Source: Sipunculus nudus
Taxonomy: Eukaryota > Annelida > Sipuncula > Golfingiida > Sipunculidae
Direction of reading: 5' to 3'
Assembly: GCA_026874595.1 (NCBI GenBank)
Contig: CM049306.1
Span: 94,417,642 to 94,481,641, forward strand
DNA: 64,000 nt
Positions within the stretch are counted from its first letter, which is position 1. Each line of letters starts with the position of its first letter. The notes beneath the pieces are model-generated. The model made no database searches, was not told where the DNA came from, and saw nothing but the letters and a program-made list of their open reading frames with translations. Positions 60,510-64,000 of the stretch are shown in pieces. Position numbers and translations under genes: made by a program.

Positions 60510-61560
60510 AGGTCATGTATGATTTGTACCGCAATTTGGTATAACATGCAATTTTAAATCAGTTGACTTCCAATTAAACCGGGATTATAAAATCCTTCTC
60601 CCAGAATTATCTTAGTCTCACTCTTTAACCCGATATCTGTAAAGTCATATTTTATGGTCAAGTTTTATTCAGTTGCCTTTACCGTTGTTTTTAACGTTAT
60701 ATAATTTCATACTAAGTGTATAGAAAATTAACATGTTTGAATTTTGTCTTTATAAGCTACATTCAGCTTTGCTATTTAGGCCTAACCTCAAATCTTTGAA
60801 TAGGATACCAGCACCAAAAAGAAATATATTCAGAGTTTTTTAGGTGTCTTTGCGTTATTTTTACCTCTGACACGAACATATACAAGCTGTAAGTAAACGA
60901 GCTTCACGTGCCCATTTTGTCCAACACAAAAAAAAATGACCCGGGTAGATTGAATGCGCGCTATAGATGTCATCCGTGGATCGTAAAATTTTCACCTTTC
61001 TAACGGTAAGGTATTAATACAGGTTTGCCTTTCCGGAGAAAAATTTGCCTCTCCGCTAAAGATGCATCCTGCAATATTACACGGTTCTATAATGGCCCCG
61101 CCCCTCTTTGCCAATCGCGGAGCGCAGCGATGTACCAGTGCAGGATTTCCAAGTTACACTCGCTTCATCTACGGGTATTCTCAGTTAGAATACGGATTCG
61201 GCCGAGGAGTACCGAGTGTTCAGGTTTTGTAAAGGCGCGAAAATATTTCGTTTTTGTATCATGTTTGTAACTACAAATCAGCTACTAATGTTGAAAACAT
61301 CTAGGTGTTCATCTTACCAACGGATTGGTACAAAATGAAAAATGTGTTTCCGTGCACGCGTTTGCCTGTCTGAGAGAGGCGGAAAGGCGTTATTTAGACC
61401 CCTGGATGTTGTTGGTGAAAGCATGTGAAGCTTATTATTTTTTTTTTTTTTAAACCTCTTGATTAGTCTGGTCTGCCGTTAGATTTTCTTGCTTGAAGTG
61501 TTCGGATAATAATCGCCGCCCATTTGGTGGACTTCCATGTATTATAAACAAGTAGATATA
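60510..61560. other. Intergenic, nothing identified
   Basis: No supported gene. A GC-richer patch at 60950-61260 holds an 81-codon open frame without recognisable features. Confidence 0.4.
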
Positions 61561-61561
61561 A

Positions 61562-62432
61562 CTAGAATACGGGAAGTCGACAAGCGACTACGTGTATCCG
61601 CCAAAATCAGAGTAGAACGGGTTAAGTGAGGCATGGACTGAGTGGCAAGGGGAAAAAGAGTTACATGTGTTATATATTAGAATGAATGTCTGCCACGTAA
61701 ACATGATTGTAGGTGGCGCCACATGTTATTTGAACGAGAAACTATCCAAGATGAATACAAATGCCAAATTTCAGGTGAATTAGTCCAATCACTGCAGAAA
61801 TATGAGTGATTTTATCCCACAGCAGACAAACAGATGGACGCTGTGCAAAAATGGCTGCAGGTGGCGCCACCATTTTTGTGTATGTTATAAAGATATCCAA
61901 GGGCTACATTTGTGTAACATTTTTTTCCTGATTGGTCGAACGGTTCCCGAGATATGAGCTTGGATGTCTGCAGCGTGAACGTGAATGTAGGTGGCGCCAC
62001 CTGTCATAAAATCAAGAAGGCTATCTAGGATGTATATGCATGCCAAATTTCAGGTGAATTAGTCCAATCACTGCAGAGATATGAGTAATTTTAACCCAAG
62101 GCAGATGAACAGATGGACACTGTGCAAAAATGGCTGCAGATGGCGCCACCATTTTTTGTGTATGTTATAAAGCTATCCAAGGGCTACATTTGTACATAAT
62201 TTTTTTCCTGATCGGTCAAACGGTTCCCGAGATATGTGGGTTTATGTGTGGAAACAGTCGCACAAATGGACGCTGGGCAGAGAGGAAAGGTCAGAGGTCA
62301 AGGCCAATTGGTTAGGAACCAGTTCACATGTGACCCGATTATTGGTGTAAGTTTCGGAAAAATCCGTCCAGTAGTCTCAGAAGAGTTCTCCGGAAACGAA
62401 CGCGGCGGCGGCGGAACTTCGTTTTGGCGGAA
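61562..62432 (-). mobile_element. Helitron-like non-autonomous element, copy 2
   Basis: Reverse-orientation relative of 8653-9815. On the minus strand it ends with hairpin AGTCG, loop CTTGT, CGACT, then TCCCGTATT, then CTAG with a T next (61561). Its start carries CCGCCAAAACGAAG and CGCCGCCGCCGCG. Two interior modules carry GGTGGCGCCACC (61710, 61860, 61992; changed to GATGGCGCCACC at 62138). It has fewer subrepeats than copy 1. No coding sequence of its own. Confidence 0.7.
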
Positions 62433-64000
62433 ACAATTAAAAATTTTGAAACATGTACAAGATATTAACTTTAATTTTAATAGACGTTAGCCACTTTAAT
62501 GGCTTCAACGGTTCACAATTTACATAGGCTATAAAAAAAGATTCACTGGGGGAGCAGCGAACCTTTTTAAGGCATAACATATATATACAATAAGGGAATA
62601 ATATCTTTAAGAAGAATAAAATAAGCTTTCCTGGGAGCGACATGGCGGACGATCGATAAGATCCCCCCCCCCCCCCCCCCCCCAAGGATATATCGTCAGC
62701 CCTTTATAGGGCACTGAGGAAGCGGTAAAAGTGGGCACGGATAATTTATGAGATCACCACTGAGGTCGATCCTAATTACAGCACATCAACTACAAGCTCC
62801 AGCTGTTAAATTGCCAACTGAAAGCCGAGGCCGACATAAATGAAGAGCCCGTGAGTTCCTGAGCACGGAGGAGTCGTAAGCATCCGCGTTGCAGCATGCC
62901 CTAATATCTATCCCACAAAATTTCATTCTCGATGATCTGCTCCTCTATATCCATTGGCTGACACATCATCTCATTACTTTTGTCAGCATACTATCAAAAA
63001 CACGATTATCGTTTTTATATGGTATGAAACGTTTTATATCATATAATGTAGGGCATAGGTAATCAGCTTGGTGATGGTGCCTTCATAGAGCAAGAAAAAA
63101 TAAACGCACAATAAATTCGGCGTTATCATGATGCAAGGGACGTTAGATGTAAGGTTGTTACCATGGAAACTGAATCTGTATGGAGGATGCGGGGTGCTTT
63201 TAGACCGAGCGACGTCCTGTTGACGGTGCTCGGGATGCTAACGACTGCTACTATTCCTGCTGACGTAGACGATCCTGTTTTGTTTTTTTCCCTCACTCCC
63301 TCTGGAGTCCTCACCGCCACTCAACACAGGCTTTCATCGCTTGGGAAGTGTGGTCCCATATAAACCCCGGAGATACGGTCACAGTACACAAAATCACCAA
63401 ACCTCCTCATTGGTCCCCGTAATAAAATGTAATCGTGGATGAATTAACTTTCTATGTTTGGAATAAAGGTGCGTAATGATTTCAATTGTTCGTTATATGT
63501 TTTCGTTTGTTCGTCATGAAGAACAAGAATGATGCAGTTAGTGTAAGACTCATTTGTTCGAATGTAGGCCTATACTTAATAGCATGCCTTTATCTGTAAT
63601 TAGTCATTACTTCATATTATACAAAGGCCAACATTGTGAGGAATACAAGGCTGTACATATATATGACGATAATACCGTGGATAATACACGTAGTCATTTC
63701 AATCAAGTGACCCATCGGTCAAGTAGCTCAGCTGATTAGCATGATGACATTATCGTGTAACATTCCTCCGCAACGGTTAGTCAATTTTTTTTTCTAAAGA
63801 AGTTGATTACTAATTTTGTTCAAACTTTGCAGAATGACAGGAAAGTTTTCTGAATAAAGCATATTACTTGAAATTCAATGCAGTGCAAAATATATGACAG
63901 CTGAGACAGATGATATGGAAACATGACAGATGTCAGTCTTAAAATCGCCATTAAACCTTTAAAAATAAAGAAAGAAAGGACGGGTTTAGATGCCGCCACT
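62433..64000. other. Right end of window, nothing identified
   Basis: A poly-C run lies at 62663-62683. Open frames at 63126-63363 on both strands overlap each other and have no recognisable domain. Confidence 0.45.

Noticed and set aside
61025-61270. 81-codon open frame in a GC-richer patch
   Set aside because: No similarity recognised, no good splice sites in frame, and no conserved-looking motif.

Overview
This window is nuclear DNA from a metazoan. It most resembles a bivalve or other mollusc, but the species cannot be named from sequence alone. It is AT-rich, intron-bearing and loaded with (TA)n, (CT)n and poly-C/G microsatellites. It also carries non-LTR retrotransposons, tRNA-derived SINEs, Helitron-like elements, several foldback/MITE-type elements and degenerate tandem repeats built from short palindromes such as GGTGGCGCCACC.

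Two complete protein-coding genes are convincing. They are head-to-tail paralogues of the core-2/I-branching beta-1,6-N-acetylglucosaminyltransferase family (GCNT, glycosyltransferase family 14, Pfam 'Branch'). Each has three coding exons, with intron positions and phases identical between the two. Gene 1 occupies 972-4297 (452 aa) and gene 2 occupies 35301-38250 (490 aa). Gene 2 keeps the residues known to matter in vertebrate C2GnT: the Glu of the PDEYLW motif, and an Arg and a Lys that bind the UDP diphosphate. Gene 1 has an open frame and good splice sites but has replaced all three, so it looks like a pseudoenzyme paired with an active paralogue.

The 30 kb between the genes is mostly mobile and repetitive DNA: a tandem array with an inserted SINE (5.6-7.2 kb), a hairpin-ended repeat with a Helitron-like element inside it (7.8-10.1 kb), a chimeric pair of LINE fragments with a small MITE inside (10.2-14.4 kb), a possible isolated coding exon (14.95 kb), two abutting inverted-repeat elements (19.5-21.2 kb), and long diverged tandem repeats (21.8-25.5 kb). 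About 3 kb upstream of gene 2 lies a large inverted repeat (31776-32314). Each arm carries an outward-facing TATA/initiator core. The gene-2-facing arm is followed by a good splice donor and may be that gene's promoter and first exon.

Downstream of gene 2 are a segmental tandem duplication (38.6-40.0 kb), two copies of a palindrome-rich TTAA-flanked element (40.0 and 44.7 kb), an 80-bp perfect inverted-repeat MITE (45.6-46.1 kb), AT-rich unannotated DNA, a tandem repeat with a terminal hairpin (48.6-50.0 kb), and a 4.1 kb segment (50.16-54.30 kb). That segment holds a decayed THAP-domain gene and a convergent decayed gene resembling the P2X7-intracellular-domain-like family. Each is headed by the same 16-bp CRE/E-box module. 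The last 10 kb hold a MITE, a very small 8-bp-TSD hairpin element, a SINE pair and a second Helitron-like copy in inverse orientation to the first.
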